NCBI RefSeq assembly: GCF_003590645.1
Contig: NZ_CP031834.1
Coordinates: forward strand, 2,170,501-2,234,500
Length of the DNA: 64,000 nucleotides
Reading direction: 5' to 3'
Source: Mesorhizobium sp. DCY119
GTDB taxonomy: Bacteria; Pseudomonadota; Alphaproteobacteria; Rhizobiales; Rhizobiaceae
Below are positions 1 to 9,550 of the stretch, piece by piece; positions within the stretch are counted from its first letter, which is position 1, and each line of letters starts with the position of its first letter. The position numbers and the translations under genes were made by a program. Under the pieces are notes generated by a model. The model saw only the letters and a program-made list of their open reading frames with translations. It ran no database searches and was not told the DNA's origin.

Positions 1-23
1 ATGAGGCGCAGAAGCTCTTCCAT
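1..23 (-). CDS. possible start of a leftward gene, cut by the window edge
   Basis: An ATG at 23 on the minus strand lies three bases beyond the stop codon of the SDR/DoxX gene. It opens a frame reading MEELLRL before the window ends. The tight spacing suggests a co-transcribed downstream gene. Seven codons are too few to assign a family. In related genomes a small integral membrane protein (DUF2269 type) often follows this SDR, but that is inference from memory. Confidence 0.3.
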
Positions 24-26
24 GGC

Positions 27-1310
27 TCAGCGCTCGTCCAGTATTGCGAGCGCCACCAGCGCCAACGCGATGGATGGCAAGACCTTGACCAGAGGCCCGA
101 GCGGGTCGACCCATAACCCCGGCGTCAGAAACGTGGCTGCTGTAAGGTAGGCTAGCGACAAAGCGATCATGCCTTTGAGTGCTGTACCGGAATAGCGGCG
201 GACAATGACGCCAAGTCCAAGCGCGATGTCGGCGACGCTGGTGATAAGCGTCAGGGCGGAGGCAAAGATGAGTGAAGCACCGGCGTCCACCAAATGTTGC
301 GTCGAGGCGCCGAAGCGGAGCAACGCGATCGCGCCGGACACTATCCAGAATAGGCTCAGCGTGCCGAATATGACCGGCTTGAGCAGATAGAGCCGGGCGA
401 ACCAAAGCTCCTGGACGCCTGCCGGCATGTCCGCAAGGGTTTCGGAAAGGGATTTCAGTTGCCGGTCGGGCAAGGCTGGATGTCCCGAAACGCCGGCGGC
501 GGCCACGTCGAGCGCCGTCGAGCGCAGGGGTGATCGCCAGCCCAGCCTGCCAAGCAGGTCGGCGACTGCAGCGACGGCGCGGGCGGCAAACGCGGGTACG
601 GCGATGAAGGGTGCGGGAGGCAGTCCCAGCCACCGGCGATGGATGGCGACAACTTCGGAAAGAGAAAGTGTTTCCGGAGCGGCAAGGTCGAGATCGCTGC
701 CGGGCTCGATCCTGCCTTCCACGGCATCCGCAACGGCAGCAGTCACATCGTCAAGCGCTGCAAACTGCATTTGAGCGTCGGCGTGAACCAGCGGCGTTAC
801 AAGCGGAAACGCCGCCAAAGCCCTCAGCAGCGCCGAGCCGCCGTATGCGGTTCTGCCTATGATTACGGCTGGCTTCAACACGACGAAGGGAGCGCCGCAG
901 GCTTTCAGTGCTTTGTCGGCGGCTTGCTTGGTGGACAGGAATGGAAGGTCGGCAGCGTTGCCGTAGGCCCGTGCCGAGATCTGGACGATGAGCTTTATGT
1001 TCAAGCGGGCCGCAGCCTCGTAGAGCGCCCGCATGGCGTCATATTGAACGGCTGCCACATTGTCCCGGGCGCTGTCTTGCAAGGCGCCGGCGCAGTTCAC
1101 CACTGCATCGATATCTTTCAGCAGTGGCAGCCAGGCCTCCGGGGTGAGCAGCTTGGCGATGTCGGTCGATATCCAGTCAATCTGCGGCATTCGACGTTTC
1201 GGCTGGGAAACATCGCGGGCAAGAGCGGTAACGGAATTGCAGCGATCCGACAGCAGTTTCGCAACTGCCGAACCGACGAAGCCGCTGCCGCCTAGAATCA
1301 AGACCCGCAT
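27..1310 (-). CDS. SDR-family NAD(P)-binding protein with DoxX-like membrane C-terminus
   Basis: The 427-residue product starts MRVLILGGSGFVGSAVA, a Rossmann NAD(P)-binding loop of the extended SDR (NDUFA9-like) type. About 290 residues of SDR fold are followed by roughly 130 residues with four hydrophobic segments resembling DoxX-like proteins, so the enzyme domain is probably tethered to the inner membrane. I chose the ATG at 1310 because the glycine loop begins directly after it. An upstream in-frame start at 1361 would add 17 residues with no conserved character. It is divergent from the nitrile hydratase operon, with a 96-base gap. Substrate is unknown. Confidence 0.8.
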   Translation of the reverse strand: MRVLILGGSGFVGSAVAKLLSDRCNSVTALARDVSQPKRRMPQIDWISTDIAKLLTPEAWLPLLKDIDAVVNCAGALQDSARDNVAAVQYDAMRALYEAAARLNIKLIVQISARAYGNAADLPFLSTKQAADKALKACGAPFVVLKPAVIIGRTAYGGSALLRALAAFPLVTPLVHADAQMQFAALDDVTAAVADAVEGRIEPGSDLDLAAPETLSLSEVVAIHRRWLGLPPAPFIAVPAFAARAVAAVADLLGRLGWRSPLRSTALDVAAAGVSGHPALPDRQLKSLSETLADMPAGVQELWFARLYLLKPVIFGTLSLFWIVSGAIALLRFGASTQHLVDAGASLIFASALTLITSVADIALGLGVIVRRYSGTALKGMIALSLAYLTAATFLTPGLWVDPLGPLVKVLPSIALALVALAILDER

Positions 1311-1406
1311 TGCTCGACGATAGCCGGTGGCTGGGTTGCGTACAAACAACGGCTGGCCCAAGTCGATGCGCTTGCCGACCGGGCAGGTCGGGCTTAGGTT
1401 TCGCGC

Positions 1407-2018
1407 ATGTCACACGATCACGACCATCACCACGACAACGAACTCGATCCGATGGCCGCACGGGTGCGGGCGCTGGAGACGATCCTGACCCAGAAAGGGC
1501 TGATCGATCCGGCGGCGATCGACGTGATCGTCGAGACCTATGAGACCAAGGTCGGTCCGCGCAACGGGGCAAGGGTTGTTGCGAAGGCGTGGAGCGACTC
1601 GGCTTTTGCCGAGTGGCTGAAAAGCGATGCTACTGCCGCCATCGCCTCACTTGGCTTCACCGGTCGGCAGGGCGAGCACATGCAGGCGGTGTTCAACACG
1701 CCGGAAACGCACAACCTCGTCGTCTGCACGCTGTGTTCCTGCTATCCGTGGTCGGTGCTAGGCCTGCCGCCAGTCTGGTACAAGTCGCCGCCTTATCGCA
1801 GCAAGGCGGTGATCGATCCGCGCGGCGTGCTTGCAGAATTTGGCGTAACGCTGCCTGCCGAAACGAAAATTCGTGTCTGGGATTCGACAGCCGAGCTTCG
1901 TTACCTGGTGGTACCGGTTCGGCCTGCGGGCACCGACGGCTGGAGCGAGGAACAGCTCGCCGAGCTGGTGACGCGGGATTCGATGATCGGCACCCGGCTT
2001 GCCGGGCAAGCCGCATGA
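1407..2018 (+). CDS. nthA: nitrile hydratase alpha subunit, cobalt type
   Basis: The alpha subunit hydrates nitriles to amides and holds the catalytic metal. The 203-residue protein has the metal-claw motif CTLCSC at residues 107-112 followed by Tyr. The threonine after the first cysteine is the signature of cobalt enzymes; iron enzymes have serine there. The two later cysteines of the claw are those normally oxidised to sulfinic and sulfenic acids. The N-terminus is histidine-rich ([10 protein letters not shown]). It is followed by the beta subunit with an ATGA overlap and by an accessory gene, the usual cobalt NHase operon order. Confidence 0.95.
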   Translation: MSHDHDHHHDNELDPMAARVRALETILTQKGLIDPAAIDVIVETYETKVGPRNGARVVAKAWSDSAFAEWLKSDATAAIASLGFTGRQGEHMQAVFNTPETHNLVVCTLCSCYPWSVLGLPPVWYKSPPYRSKAVIDPRGVLAEFGVTLPAETKIRVWDSTAELRYLVVPVRPAGTDGWSEEQLAELVTRDSMIGTRLAGQAA

Positions 2019-2674
2019 ACGGGCCTCAGGATCTTGGCGGGCAGATGGGTTTCGGGCCGGTCGCGCCCGAAAAGGATGAGCCGCTCTTCCACGCCGAATG
2101 GGAAAAGCGCGCGCTGGGCGTGACGCTGACTGCGGGTGCGATGGGCCACTGGAACATCGACGAAAGCCGGCATGCACGCGAGAGCCTGCACCCGGCTGAC
2201 TACTATTCGTCGAGCTACTACGAAATCTGGACCAAGGCGCTGGAGGTGCTGCTTGAGCGCCATGGTTTCATGACGGCAGACGAACTTGCGCAAGGCAAGG
2301 CCCTGAGTGAGGGCACTACGCCGAAGCGTGTGCTGACGGCGGAAAACACGGCTGCGGTGCTGGCAAAGGGCGGACCTTGCGACAGGCCGGTGCCGACCGC
2401 GCCGCGCTTTGGCGCCGGCGACACAGTGCGGACGAAGAATTTCAACCCGCAAGGCCACACGCGGCTGCCGCGCTATACGCGCGGAAAGCTCGGCACGGTC
2501 GAGGCGGTGCGCGACGGGTTTGTCTTTCCCGACAGCAATGCGCACGGCAAGGGCGAGAACCCGCAATGGGTCTACACCGTCGTCTTCGATGGCCGCGAAA
2601 TCTGGGGCGAGGGCGCCGACCCGACACTTACCGTCAGCATCGATGCCTGGGAGAGCTATCTTGAACCGGCGTGA
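2015..2674 (+). CDS. nthB: nitrile hydratase beta subunit
   Basis: The 219-residue protein begins [16 protein letters not shown], the typical start of NHase beta subunits, and ends in the SH3-like barrel (about 125-219, with [10 protein letters not shown] and [10 protein letters not shown]) that packs against the alpha subunit and shapes the active site. The ATG at 2015 overlaps the alpha stop as ATGA, implying coupled translation. The same frame is open much further upstream inside nthA, but that part is antisense-like noise. It is followed by the accessory gene with a 14-base overlap. Confidence 0.95.
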   Translation: MNGPQDLGGQMGFGPVAPEKDEPLFHAEWEKRALGVTLTAGAMGHWNIDESRHARESLHPADYYSSSYYEIWTKALEVLLERHGFMTADELAQGKALSEGTTPKRVLTAENTAAVLAKGGPCDRPVPTAPRFGAGDTVRTKNFNPQGHTRLPRYTRGKLGTVEAVRDGFVFPDSNAHGKGENPQWVYTVVFDGREIWGEGADPTLTVSIDAWESYLEPA

Positions 2675-3011
2675 GGCGTTGCCCGGATTATCCGTCGATG
2701 CTCCGGTCTTTGCCGAACCGTGGCAGGCTGAAGCCTTTGCCATGGTTGTCGCACTGCATGAGCGGGGGCTGTTTTCGTGGAGCGAGTGGGCCGAAGCGCT
2801 CTCGGCGGAGGTGAAGCAACCCGGCGCTGCCGAAGACGGCCATGATTATTATGCGCATTGGCTGGCCGCCCTGGAAAAGCTGCTTGCCGCAAAAGGTGTT
2901 GCGCCGCCGCGGGATGTCGACCAGCTTGCGGCCGCGTGGCAGCGCGCGGCCCACGCGACGCCGCACGGCAAGCCGATCGCGCTGGAGAACGACCCGCTGC
3001 ACGGCGGGTGA
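2661..3011 (+). CDS. nitrile hydratase accessory protein
   Basis: This 116-residue protein has the sequence features of the NHase activator/accessory family, which is related to the N-terminal part of the beta subunit: VFAEPWQAEAFAMVVALHE near residues 16-34 and HDYYAHWLAALEKLLAAKG near 61-79. Such proteins help insert cobalt into the alpha subunit. The best start is a TTG at 2661, with a GGAGAG ribosome binding site a few bases upstream inside the end of nthB. No in-frame ATG gives a full-length family member. The 14-base overlap with nthB argues for co-translation. Confidence 0.85.
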   Translation: MNRREALPGLSVDAPVFAEPWQAEAFAMVVALHERGLFSWSEWAEALSAEVKQPGAAEDGHDYYAHWLAALEKLLAAKGVAPPRDVDQLAAAWQRAAHATPHGKPIALENDPLHGG

Positions 3012-3052
3012 TCTTTCCGAACTTCGACCACAAGCCGCCTGCTTTAAGTATT

Positions 3053-3105
3053 TGTTTTTACGGAATTCCGGACGGAAAACCGCTTCACACTTTTCCTGGA
3101 ATTGC
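3053..3105 (+). repeat. palindromic intergenic repeat, copy A
   Basis: This 53-base element matches copy B (31627-31679, opposite strand) at 49 positions. It folds as an outer stem GGAATTCC (3062-3069)/GGAATTGC (3098-3105), with one mismatch, and an inner stem GGAAAA (3074-3079)/TTTTCC (3091-3096). It fills most of the gap between the nitrile hydratase accessory gene and the dehydratase. It resembles short palindromic repeats scattered in rhizobial genomes. Confidence 0.8.
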
Positions 3106-3123
3106 TCTAAGAAAGACCGCTCC

Positions 3124-4098
3124 ATGCAAGCTCTCCCGACATATGAAGATGTTCTCGCTGCCGCTCGCCGCATTGAAGGGCAGGCGCACAAGACACCGGT
3201 TCTCACCTCCAGCACGATCGACGGTGAGCTGGGCGCGAAGCTGTTTTTTAAGGCGGAGAACCTGCAGCGCATGGGCGCCTTCAAGTTTCGCGGTGCCTAC
3301 AATGCGCTGTCACGTTTCACCGACGCGCAGAAGAAGGCGGGCGTGCTGACATTCTCGTCGGGTAATCATGCACAGGCCATTGCCCTGTCGGCCAAGCTTC
3401 TCGGCATCGCCGCAACCATCATCATGCCGAATGACGCGCCGGCCGCGAAGCGCGACGCGACGAAGGGATATGGCGGCAAGATCGTCTCCTATGACCGCTA
3501 CGGTGAAGATCGCGACGAAATCGGACGCCGGCTGCAGGAAGAGACCGGAGCGACGCTCATTCCGCCCTATGACCATGCCGATATCATCGCCGGGCAGGGG
3601 ACGGCGGCGAAGGAGCTTTTCGAGGAGGTTGGCGAACTGGATGCCCTGTTTGTCTGTCTTGGCGGCGGCGGGCTTCTGGCCGGCAGTGCGCTTGCGGCAA
3701 AGGCGCTGTCGCCCCACTGCAAGGTCTATGGCGTCGAGCCGGAAGCAGGCAATGACGGCCAGCAATCTTTCCGGGCCGGGCATATCGTCAGCATCGGCAC
3801 GCCCAGGACCATCGCGGACGGCGCGCAAACACCGTCGCTTGGAAAGCTGACCTTCGACATCATCCGGCGCGATGTCAGCGATATCCTGACGGCTTCGGAT
3901 GCCCAGCTTGTCGACTGCATGCGGTTTTTCGCCGAGCGGATGAAGATGGTAGTGGAGCCGACCGGCTGCCTCGGTTTTGCGGCGGCACGCAACGCGCCCG
4001 ACAAAGTCAGGGGAACGCGGGTCGGTGTCATCATCAGCGGCGGCAATGTCGATCTCGGGCGGTTCGCGGCCTTGATTTCCGACGGCGCGCAAGCGTGA
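3124..4098 (+). CDS. threonine/serine dehydratase family PLP enzyme
   Basis: The 324-residue fold-type II PLP enzyme has the Schiff-base lysine in GAFKFRGA (Lys54), the substrate loop SSGNHAQ near residue 80 and a glycine-rich phosphate loop LGGGGLLAG near residue 180. It lacks the C-terminal regulatory ACT domain of biosynthetic IlvA. It therefore belongs to the short group that includes catabolic threonine dehydratase, serine racemase and threo-3-hydroxyaspartate dehydratase; sequence alone does not separate these. Start is the ATG at 3124. It reads in the same direction as the nitrile hydratase operon but is separated from it by repeat copy A. Confidence 0.88.
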   Translation: MQALPTYEDVLAAARRIEGQAHKTPVLTSSTIDGELGAKLFFKAENLQRMGAFKFRGAYNALSRFTDAQKKAGVLTFSSGNHAQAIALSAKLLGIAATIIMPNDAPAAKRDATKGYGGKIVSYDRYGEDRDEIGRRLQEETGATLIPPYDHADIIAGQGTAAKELFEEVGELDALFVCLGGGGLLAGSALAAKALSPHCKVYGVEPEAGNDGQQSFRAGHIVSIGTPRTIADGAQTPSLGKLTFDIIRRDVSDILTASDAQLVDCMRFFAERMKMVVEPTGCLGFAAARNAPDKVRGTRVGVIISGGNVDLGRFAALISDGAQA

Positions 4099-4158
4099 TC
4101 AAAGCCGGAACGTCGATTGCGTCTTGCCCTTCGGGCGCGAATCCTGTCTGTCGAAACC

Positions 4159-5286
4159 ATGGAATTCTCTCCGCAACAGGATGATGCGCTGCAGGCGGTG
4201 GCGCGCTGGCTGAAGACCGGAAAACCGCAGGTTTTTCGCCTGTTCGGCTATGCCGGAACCGGCAAGACGACACTGGCGCGCTATTTCGCCGAGCATGTCG
4301 ACGGGCAGGTGCAGTTCGCCGCCTTCACCGGCAAGGCGGCGCAGGTGCTGCGCTCGAAGGGGGCAACCAATGCCCGCACCATCCATTCGCTGATCTACCG
4401 CCCCAAGGGCGAGGAAGCGGTGTCGGACGAGGCGACCGGCAAGACGTCGATGTCGCCGACATTCTCGCTCAACCGCCAGAGCCCGATCTCCAAGGCCAAG
4501 CTGGTCATCATCGACGAATGCTCGATGGTCGATGAGGAACTGGGCCGCGACCTGCTTTCCTTCGGCACGCCGATCCTCGTTCTGGGCGATCCCGGCCAGT
4601 TGCCGCCGATTTCCGGCGGTGGCTTCTTCACCGAGCACGAGCCAGATTTCCTGCTTACCGAAATCCATCGTCAGGCGCGAGACAATCCGATCCTCAGGCT
4701 GGCGCTCGACGTGCGCGAGGGCCGTGAGTTCATGCGCGGCGACTATGGCACCGCGCAGGTCATCGGCAAGGAGCAGGTGACGCAGGAACTGGTGCTGGCG
4801 GCCGATCAGGTGCTGGTCGGAACAAACCGCACGCGCAAGCGCTACAATCACCGCCTGCGCGAGCTCAAAGGCTTTACCGCGAGCTATCCGCAGGCCGGCG
4901 ACAAGCTGGTCTGCCTGCGCAACGACCCCTCCAAGGGGCTGCTCAACGGTTCGCTGTGGAAGGTCATGGCCTCGTCGCGCGAAACGGTGAAACCCGGCAT
5001 CAATCTGCTGGTGTCGCCGGAGGAGGATGATCCGGACCGCGGGGTGGCCAAGATCAAGCTGCTGAAGGCGGTGTTCGAGGATCCGGACGCCGACATTCCC
5101 TGGCAGCAGAAGAAGCGTTTTGACGATTTCGACTATGGCTATGCGCTGACGGTCCACAAGGCGCAGGGCTCGCAGTGGGACGACATCGTGCTTTTCGACG
5201 AGAGCTTTGCCTTCAAGGACACGCGCCAGCGTTGGCTTTACACGGCGATCACGCGCGCTGCCCAGCGACTGACGGTTGTGCGTTAG
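4159..5286 (+). CDS. RecD-like ATP-dependent DNA helicase
   Basis: A compact 375-residue superfamily 1B helicase. Walker A is GYAGTGKT (residues 30-37), Walker B is VIIDECSM near 117, and the motif GDPGQLPPI follows. The C-terminal UvrD-like part has TVHKAQGSQWD and the arginine motif AITRA near the end. It resembles the helicase core of RecD2 without the long N-terminal region. I chose the ATG at 4159 (MEFSPQQDDAL); a TTG at 4117 would add 14 residues. Role in DNA repair is inferred. Confidence 0.88.
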   Translation: MEFSPQQDDALQAVARWLKTGKPQVFRLFGYAGTGKTTLARYFAEHVDGQVQFAAFTGKAAQVLRSKGATNARTIHSLIYRPKGEEAVSDEATGKTSMSPTFSLNRQSPISKAKLVIIDECSMVDEELGRDLLSFGTPILVLGDPGQLPPISGGGFFTEHEPDFLLTEIHRQARDNPILRLALDVREGREFMRGDYGTAQVIGKEQVTQELVLAADQVLVGTNRTRKRYNHRLRELKGFTASYPQAGDKLVCLRNDPSKGLLNGSLWKVMASSRETVKPGINLLVSPEEDDPDRGVAKIKLLKAVFEDPDADIPWQQKKRFDDFDYGYALTVHKAQGSQWDDIVLFDESFAFKDTRQRWLYTAITRAAQRLTVVR

Positions 5287-5295
5287 CCGCCTGCT

Positions 5296-6168
5296 TCATT
5301 CGACAATTTCGAACAGAACCGCAGTGGCGTCGTCGCTCATCTTGAAGCGCGGGAATTTGTGGCCGTCGGGATCTTCGACGCGCTCGATGCGGCGCAATTC
5401 TTCCAGCAGGGCCGACAGACCAATATCGCGGGCCGCCTTTACGAACTCGCCGACGCTATAGCGTCCATATTGGTCGCAGAGCGCTGCGAAGCCGTCGCTG
5501 CACAAAAGCCCTGAGGCGGGCAGACCGATGTGGAGTGGCTCCGTAGCCAGATGTTTTGCTGCTGCGGGCTCCGTTCCCAAGGTCCAGACGCCGGAGTCCG
5601 ACTGGTTGTATGCGGCTCGGCGCTTGCGCAACTCGTCGCGCACGAGCGGATCGTCGGCCAGAGCCTGGTACGCCGAAAAACCGCCGGTATGGGCGATTGC
5701 CAGCCGTGCGCCGTCCCGCTCATCGGCAAAGCCGCCCTTGATCGCGCTGGTGTCGAATTCCGCACCGTCTGCACCGAGCAGAAACAGGCGGCAGTCGCCA
5801 AGCCCATGCGTGACCACCCCACCTTCCTCGACGCGTACCAGCTGAAAGCCGGCGATCGGCAGGTTCCACGGCTCGATCGGCAGCGCGTTGGCGGCTTCCT
5901 GGACGACATTGGCCGCGCAGGCGTTGAACTCGTGCACGATGTCGCTCATCGCGCGACCGTTGCGCACCATCTCCTCGAACGAATCTTTCGCGAACTGGGC
6001 AAGCCATGCCGCATCGGAACCGTTCAGCCCGACTATGCTCTTGCCGCCAAGGCCGGTCGCGCCGTCGATGACGAAGGCGCAACTGGCGTTGCCGCCGGCG
6101 GCGTCTTCATTGGGGCGCGAAGGGGAGCCCGGATCGGAGATCGAATCGATGATGCGAATGTTCGGCAT
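5296..6168 (-). CDS. PP2C-family serine/threonine phosphatase
   Basis: The 290-residue protein carries PPM phosphatase motifs in order: RPNEDAAG near 18, VIDGATGLGG near 33, GLGDCRLF near 121, CSDGFAAL near 224 and a late SDDATAVLFE at the C-terminus. The aspartates in these motifs normally bind two Mn/Mg ions. There is no kinase, anti-sigma factor or sensor domain beside it, so its target cannot be inferred. It is convergent with the helicase gene, with only nine bases between them. Confidence 0.85.
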   Translation of the reverse strand: MPNIRIIDSISDPGSPSRPNEDAAGGNASCAFVIDGATGLGGKSIVGLNGSDAAWLAQFAKDSFEEMVRNGRAMSDIVHEFNACAANVVQEAANALPIEPWNLPIAGFQLVRVEEGGVVTHGLGDCRLFLLGADGAEFDTSAIKGGFADERDGARLAIAHTGGFSAYQALADDPLVRDELRKRRAAYNQSDSGVWTLGTEPAAAKHLATEPLHIGLPASGLLCSDGFAALCDQYGRYSVGEFVKAARDIGLSALLEELRRIERVEDPDGHKFPRFKMSDDATAVLFEIVE

Positions 6169-6239
6169 GATGGCGGCTGTGTGGCGCGAGGCCGTGACGG
6201 GAATGTGACCGCGCTACTTAACCCAACGTCCGCCCGGCG

Positions 6240-6647
6240 TCACTCCGAGTTCGTGGGCGACGCACCCAGCCAGGCCCAGGCTTCCATTTCTCCTTCGGTA
6301 TCAAAATGCCGTGTTTCGACCGGGGAAGGGGGTCTGAAAAACCGCTCCAGATACCGCGCGCCGCTGGATTTGCCGACCGTTGCGCAGCGGCGAATATGCT
6401 TCGAGGCAATGTCGCGGCCTTCCGACGTGGTATCTGGCGAAATCTGGCTCCAGTCTACGCCGTCATTGTCCACCATCTTCACCAGCAGATCGATGCGATC
6501 GTGCAGGGCGTAGGCGCCTTCCAGAAGGCCGTAGAAATTCTCGACGTCAGCCGCCGAGATATGTCCGGTAATCTCGAAGGCGTATGCGTCGTCCCGGTTC
6601 GTCTCGATGCGCCGAACCGCCGGCATGGAATCCAGTGGATTTAGCAT
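6240..6647 (-). CDS. STAS/SpoIIAA-like small protein
   Basis: The 135-residue protein resembles the SpoIIAA-like (DUF3478-type) family: an early strand [18 protein letters not shown], an acidic turn, the segment [15 protein letters not shown] near 54-68, and a C-terminal strand then helix with [11 protein letters not shown] strong AGGAGG ribosome binding site sits nine bases before the ATG at 6647. Members of this family are thought to bind lipid or protein partners, but function is unproven. It lies 71 bases downstream of the phosphatase start and reads in the same direction, so the pair could be co-transcribed. Confidence 0.7.
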   Translation of the reverse strand: MLNPLDSMPAVRRIETNRDDAYAFEITGHISAADVENFYGLLEGAYALHDRIDLLVKMVDNDGVDWSQISPDTTSEGRDIASKHIRRCATVGKSSGARYLERFFRPPSPVETRHFDTEGEMEAWAWLGASPTNSE

Positions 6648-6769
6648 GGCGGCAACCTCCTGGTGTCAAACATTCCAATCTTGTCAGACTGGAACACATA
6701 AAGGGCAATGTCTGTTCCCTCAGGACGCGCTATAGAACGGCTGCCCCCTTCAGGAACAAGGCTGCCGAC

Positions 6770-7510
6770 ATGCCCGCAAAACTCTCCGTCAACCTCAACG
6801 CCATCGCCATGCTGCGCAATCGCCGCGACCTGCCGTGGCCGAGCGTGACCGGGCTGGGACGGGCCGCCCTTGCTGCCGGCGCGCATGGCCTGACGGTGCA
6901 TCCGCGGCCGGACGAACGCCACACGCGCCTGTCCGATCTGCCGGAGATCAGGGCGCTGATAGATGACGAGTTTCCGCAGGCGGAATTCAATATCGAAGGA
7001 TATCCGACCGAGGATTTCCTGCTTCTTGTGGAAAAGCATCAGCCGGATCAGGTGACTTTGGTGCCTGACGACCCCGCACAGGCGACCTCGGATCACGGCT
7101 GGAACTTCGCCGAGCGATCAACATTTCTGACACCGATCGTCAGGAGATTGAAGAAGGGCGGATTTCGCGTCTCGCTGTTTTCCGATCCCGATCCGTCACA
7201 GGTTTCAGCCGCGCGTGACACCGGAGCCGATCGCATCGAGCTTTATACGGGTCCTTATGGCAGTTGCCATTCCGATTCCGAAAAAGCGCGCAAGGAGTTG
7301 GAAAAGCTTGGGAAAACGGCCGATGCGGCGATTGCCGCCGGGCTTGCCGTCAATGCGGGGCATGATCTGGTTGTTGCCAACCTGCCGGCGCTGGCGAAGC
7401 GAATTCCCGGCCTCGCGGAAGTATCGATCGGGCACGGCTTGACGGCGGATGCTTTGGAATATGGTATGGCCGAGACGACGCGGCGTTTTCTAAAGGCTTG
7501 CGGGTGGTAG
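6770..7510 (+). CDS. pdxJ: pyridoxine 5'-phosphate synthase
   Basis: PdxJ condenses 1-deoxy-D-xylulose 5-phosphate with 3-amino-2-oxopropyl phosphate to make pyridoxine 5'-phosphate in the DXP-dependent vitamin B6 pathway. The 246-residue product matches the usual length and shows [14 protein letters not shown], the active-site HPRPDERH, the phosphate-binding ELYTGPYG and the late VSIGHGL loop. The ATG at 6770 gives the standard N-terminus ([10 protein letters not shown]). The window carries several PLP enzymes, but none is co-transcribed with pdxJ. It is divergent from the STAS-like gene. Confidence 0.95.
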   Translation: MPAKLSVNLNAIAMLRNRRDLPWPSVTGLGRAALAAGAHGLTVHPRPDERHTRLSDLPEIRALIDDEFPQAEFNIEGYPTEDFLLLVEKHQPDQVTLVPDDPAQATSDHGWNFAERSTFLTPIVRRLKKGGFRVSLFSDPDPSQVSAARDTGADRIELYTGPYGSCHSDSEKARKELEKLGKTADAAIAAGLAVNAGHDLVVANLPALAKRIPGLAEVSIGHGLTADALEYGMAETTRRFLKACGW

Positions 7511-7606
7511 GCTCGCAATCCTCGCTGCGGCGAGCTGTCGCGGTGCGACTGTTGCTATTGCGCTGCAGCAGGAGTAGATGACCGCCGCCTCATCGGAGTG
7601 TCATGC

Positions 7607-9529
7607 ATGGCCCATACCAACCTTGGTACTGAGGCGGACCCAATACAGCAAGCAGCGCCCGCGAGCGAACACTCGCAAAATGCCGGTATTCTCATGCTCG
7701 GCGCTCTTGGCGTCGTTTATGGCGACATCGGGACGAGCCCGATCTATGCTTTTCGCGAGGCGCTGGTCGCGTCCGCCAGCCGTGGGCCGATAGCTTCCGA
7801 AGAGGCGGTTCTGGGTGTGCTCTCGCTCATCGTCTGGGCGCTGACGATCATCGTCACCGTAAAATACATCATTTTTGTGCTCAGGGCCGACAACAGGGGC
7901 GAGGGCGGAACGCTCTCCCTGATGGCATTGGTGCAAGCTGTGCTGAAAAAGCGCTCCAGGATCGTCCTCGCTCTTGGCATGGCCGGTGCGGCGCTGTTCT
8001 TCGGCGACGCGGTGATAACGCCGGCGATCTCGGTTCTTTCGGCGGTTGAAGGCATGGAGGTGGTCACGCCGGCCTTCGATCCCTATGTCGTGCCGCTGAC
8101 GCTGCTGATCCTGGCGATACTGTTTTCCGTCCAGCGCTTCGGCACCGGCCGTGTGGCCACGGTGTTCGGCCCGATCACGCTGCTTTGGTTTATTGCCATC
8201 GGCATTTCCGGATTGATCCATATTGCCGATGCGCCGACGATCCTCTACGCGCTGAACCCCATCTACATTGTCGATTTCCTGGCGGATTCGCCGAGTGTGT
8301 CCTTCGTAACCATCGGCGCGATTTTTCTCGCCGTGACGGGCGCCGAGGCACTGTATGCCGATCTGGGCCATTTCGGCCGCAAGCCGATTGTTCTCGCCTG
8401 GCTCTGGATCGTGTTTCCCTGTCTATTGCTGAATTATTTCGGGCAGGGCGCCTATGTCCTGGCCAATGAAGGCAGGATCGGTCACCCGTTCTTCGAGATG
8501 AATACGGGCTGGGCGCTGGTGCCGATGGTGGTTCTGGCGACGGCTGCCACGGTCATTGCCAGCCAGGCGGTGATCTCCGGCGCCTACTCGCTGACACGGC
8601 AAGCTGTACAGCTCAACATGCTGCCGCGCCTCGAAATCCAGCACACCTCCGAGACGCAGCTGGGCCAGATCTACATGCCGCGCGTCAACGCGTTTCTGGC
8701 GATCTGCGTGATGCTGCTGGTCGTCGGCTTCCAGCAGTCGAGCGATCTGGCGGCTGCCTACGGCATTTCCGTCACCGGCAACATGCTGGTGACGACGACG
8801 CTGCTGTTCGTGGTGATGAAGCGTATCTGGAAATGGCCGCTCGGCCTGGCGGTTGCGCTGACGGCGCTGTTCGGGCTGATCGATGTCGGCTTCTTCGTTT
8901 CCAACATCGTCAAGGTCCTCGATGGCGGCTGGGCATCGCTCGTTGTTGCATTCGTGGTGATCCTCGTCATGTCCACCTGGGTGCGCGGCAGCAACATGCT
9001 GTTTGAAAAGACCCGCAAGAACGAGGTGCCGCTGGACTTCCTGGCGGAGAATCTCGCGAAGAAGCAGCCCAGGCTGGTGCCTGGAACGGCGGTGTTCCTG
9101 ACCAGCGACCCGCAAAGCGCGCCGACCGCGATGATGCACAGCCTCAAGCACTACAAGGTGCTGCACGAGAACAACGTGATCCTGTCAGTCGTGACCGCTC
9201 CGCAACCGTTCGTGCCCAAAAGCGAGCGGGTGAAGATGGAGAAGATCAACGACCTGTTCATGCGGGTGTCGTTGACCTTCGGCTATATGGAGCATCCGAA
9301 CATACCGAAAGCGCTGGTGATCTGCCGCCAGCAGGGCTGGAAGTTCGATATCATGGAGACATCGTTCTTCCTGTCGCGGCGCTCGCTGAAGGCCTCGCCC
9401 AATTCCGGCATGCCGCTATGGCAGGACCGGCTGTTCATCGGGCTGGCACGCAGCGCTGCCGACGCGACCGAATATTTCCAGATACCGACCGGCCGCGTGG
9501 TGGAAATCGGCACGCAGGTGGCTGTCTGA
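7607..9529 (+). CDS. kup: low-affinity potassium transporter Kup
   Basis: The 640-residue protein matches Kup/TrkD: a membrane domain of about twelve helices starting with LGALGVVYGDIGTSPIYAF (a Kup signature), then a roughly 150-residue cytoplasmic tail. GEGGTLSLMAL and FFGDAVITPAISVLSAVEG are other family hallmarks. It takes up K+ with protons. I prefer the ATG at 7607, which has GGAG nine bases upstream; a GTG at 7598 abuts that same GGAG and is less likely. The gene is followed by a convergent SDR gene. Confidence 0.95.
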   Translation: MAHTNLGTEADPIQQAAPASEHSQNAGILMLGALGVVYGDIGTSPIYAFREALVASASRGPIASEEAVLGVLSLIVWALTIIVTVKYIIFVLRADNRGEGGTLSLMALVQAVLKKRSRIVLALGMAGAALFFGDAVITPAISVLSAVEGMEVVTPAFDPYVVPLTLLILAILFSVQRFGTGRVATVFGPITLLWFIAIGISGLIHIADAPTILYALNPIYIVDFLADSPSVSFVTIGAIFLAVTGAEALYADLGHFGRKPIVLAWLWIVFPCLLLNYFGQGAYVLANEGRIGHPFFEMNTGWALVPMVVLATAATVIASQAVISGAYSLTRQAVQLNMLPRLEIQHTSETQLGQIYMPRVNAFLAICVMLLVVGFQQSSDLAAAYGISVTGNMLVTTTLLFVVMKRIWKWPLGLAVALTALFGLIDVGFFVSNIVKVLDGGWASLVVAFVVILVMSTWVRGSNMLFEKTRKNEVPLDFLAENLAKKQPRLVPGTAVFLTSDPQSAPTAMMHSLKHYKVLHENNVILSVVTAPQPFVPKSERVKMEKINDLFMRVSLTFGYMEHPNIPKALVICRQQGWKFDIMETSFFLSRRSLKASPNSGMPLWQDRLFIGLARSAADATEYFQIPTGRVVEIGTQVAV

Positions 9530-9550
9530 GGCGAGGGGCTTCGCCTCCGG

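Noticed and set aside
7578-7793. Short plus-strand frame upstream of and overlapping kup, with AGGAG before its ATG
   Set aside because: It lies in another frame of conserved kup sequence and has no family features.
9528-9547. Hairpin GAGGCGA/TCGCCTC at the end of kup
   Set aside because: It includes the stop codon and has no T run, so it is weak evidence for a terminator.
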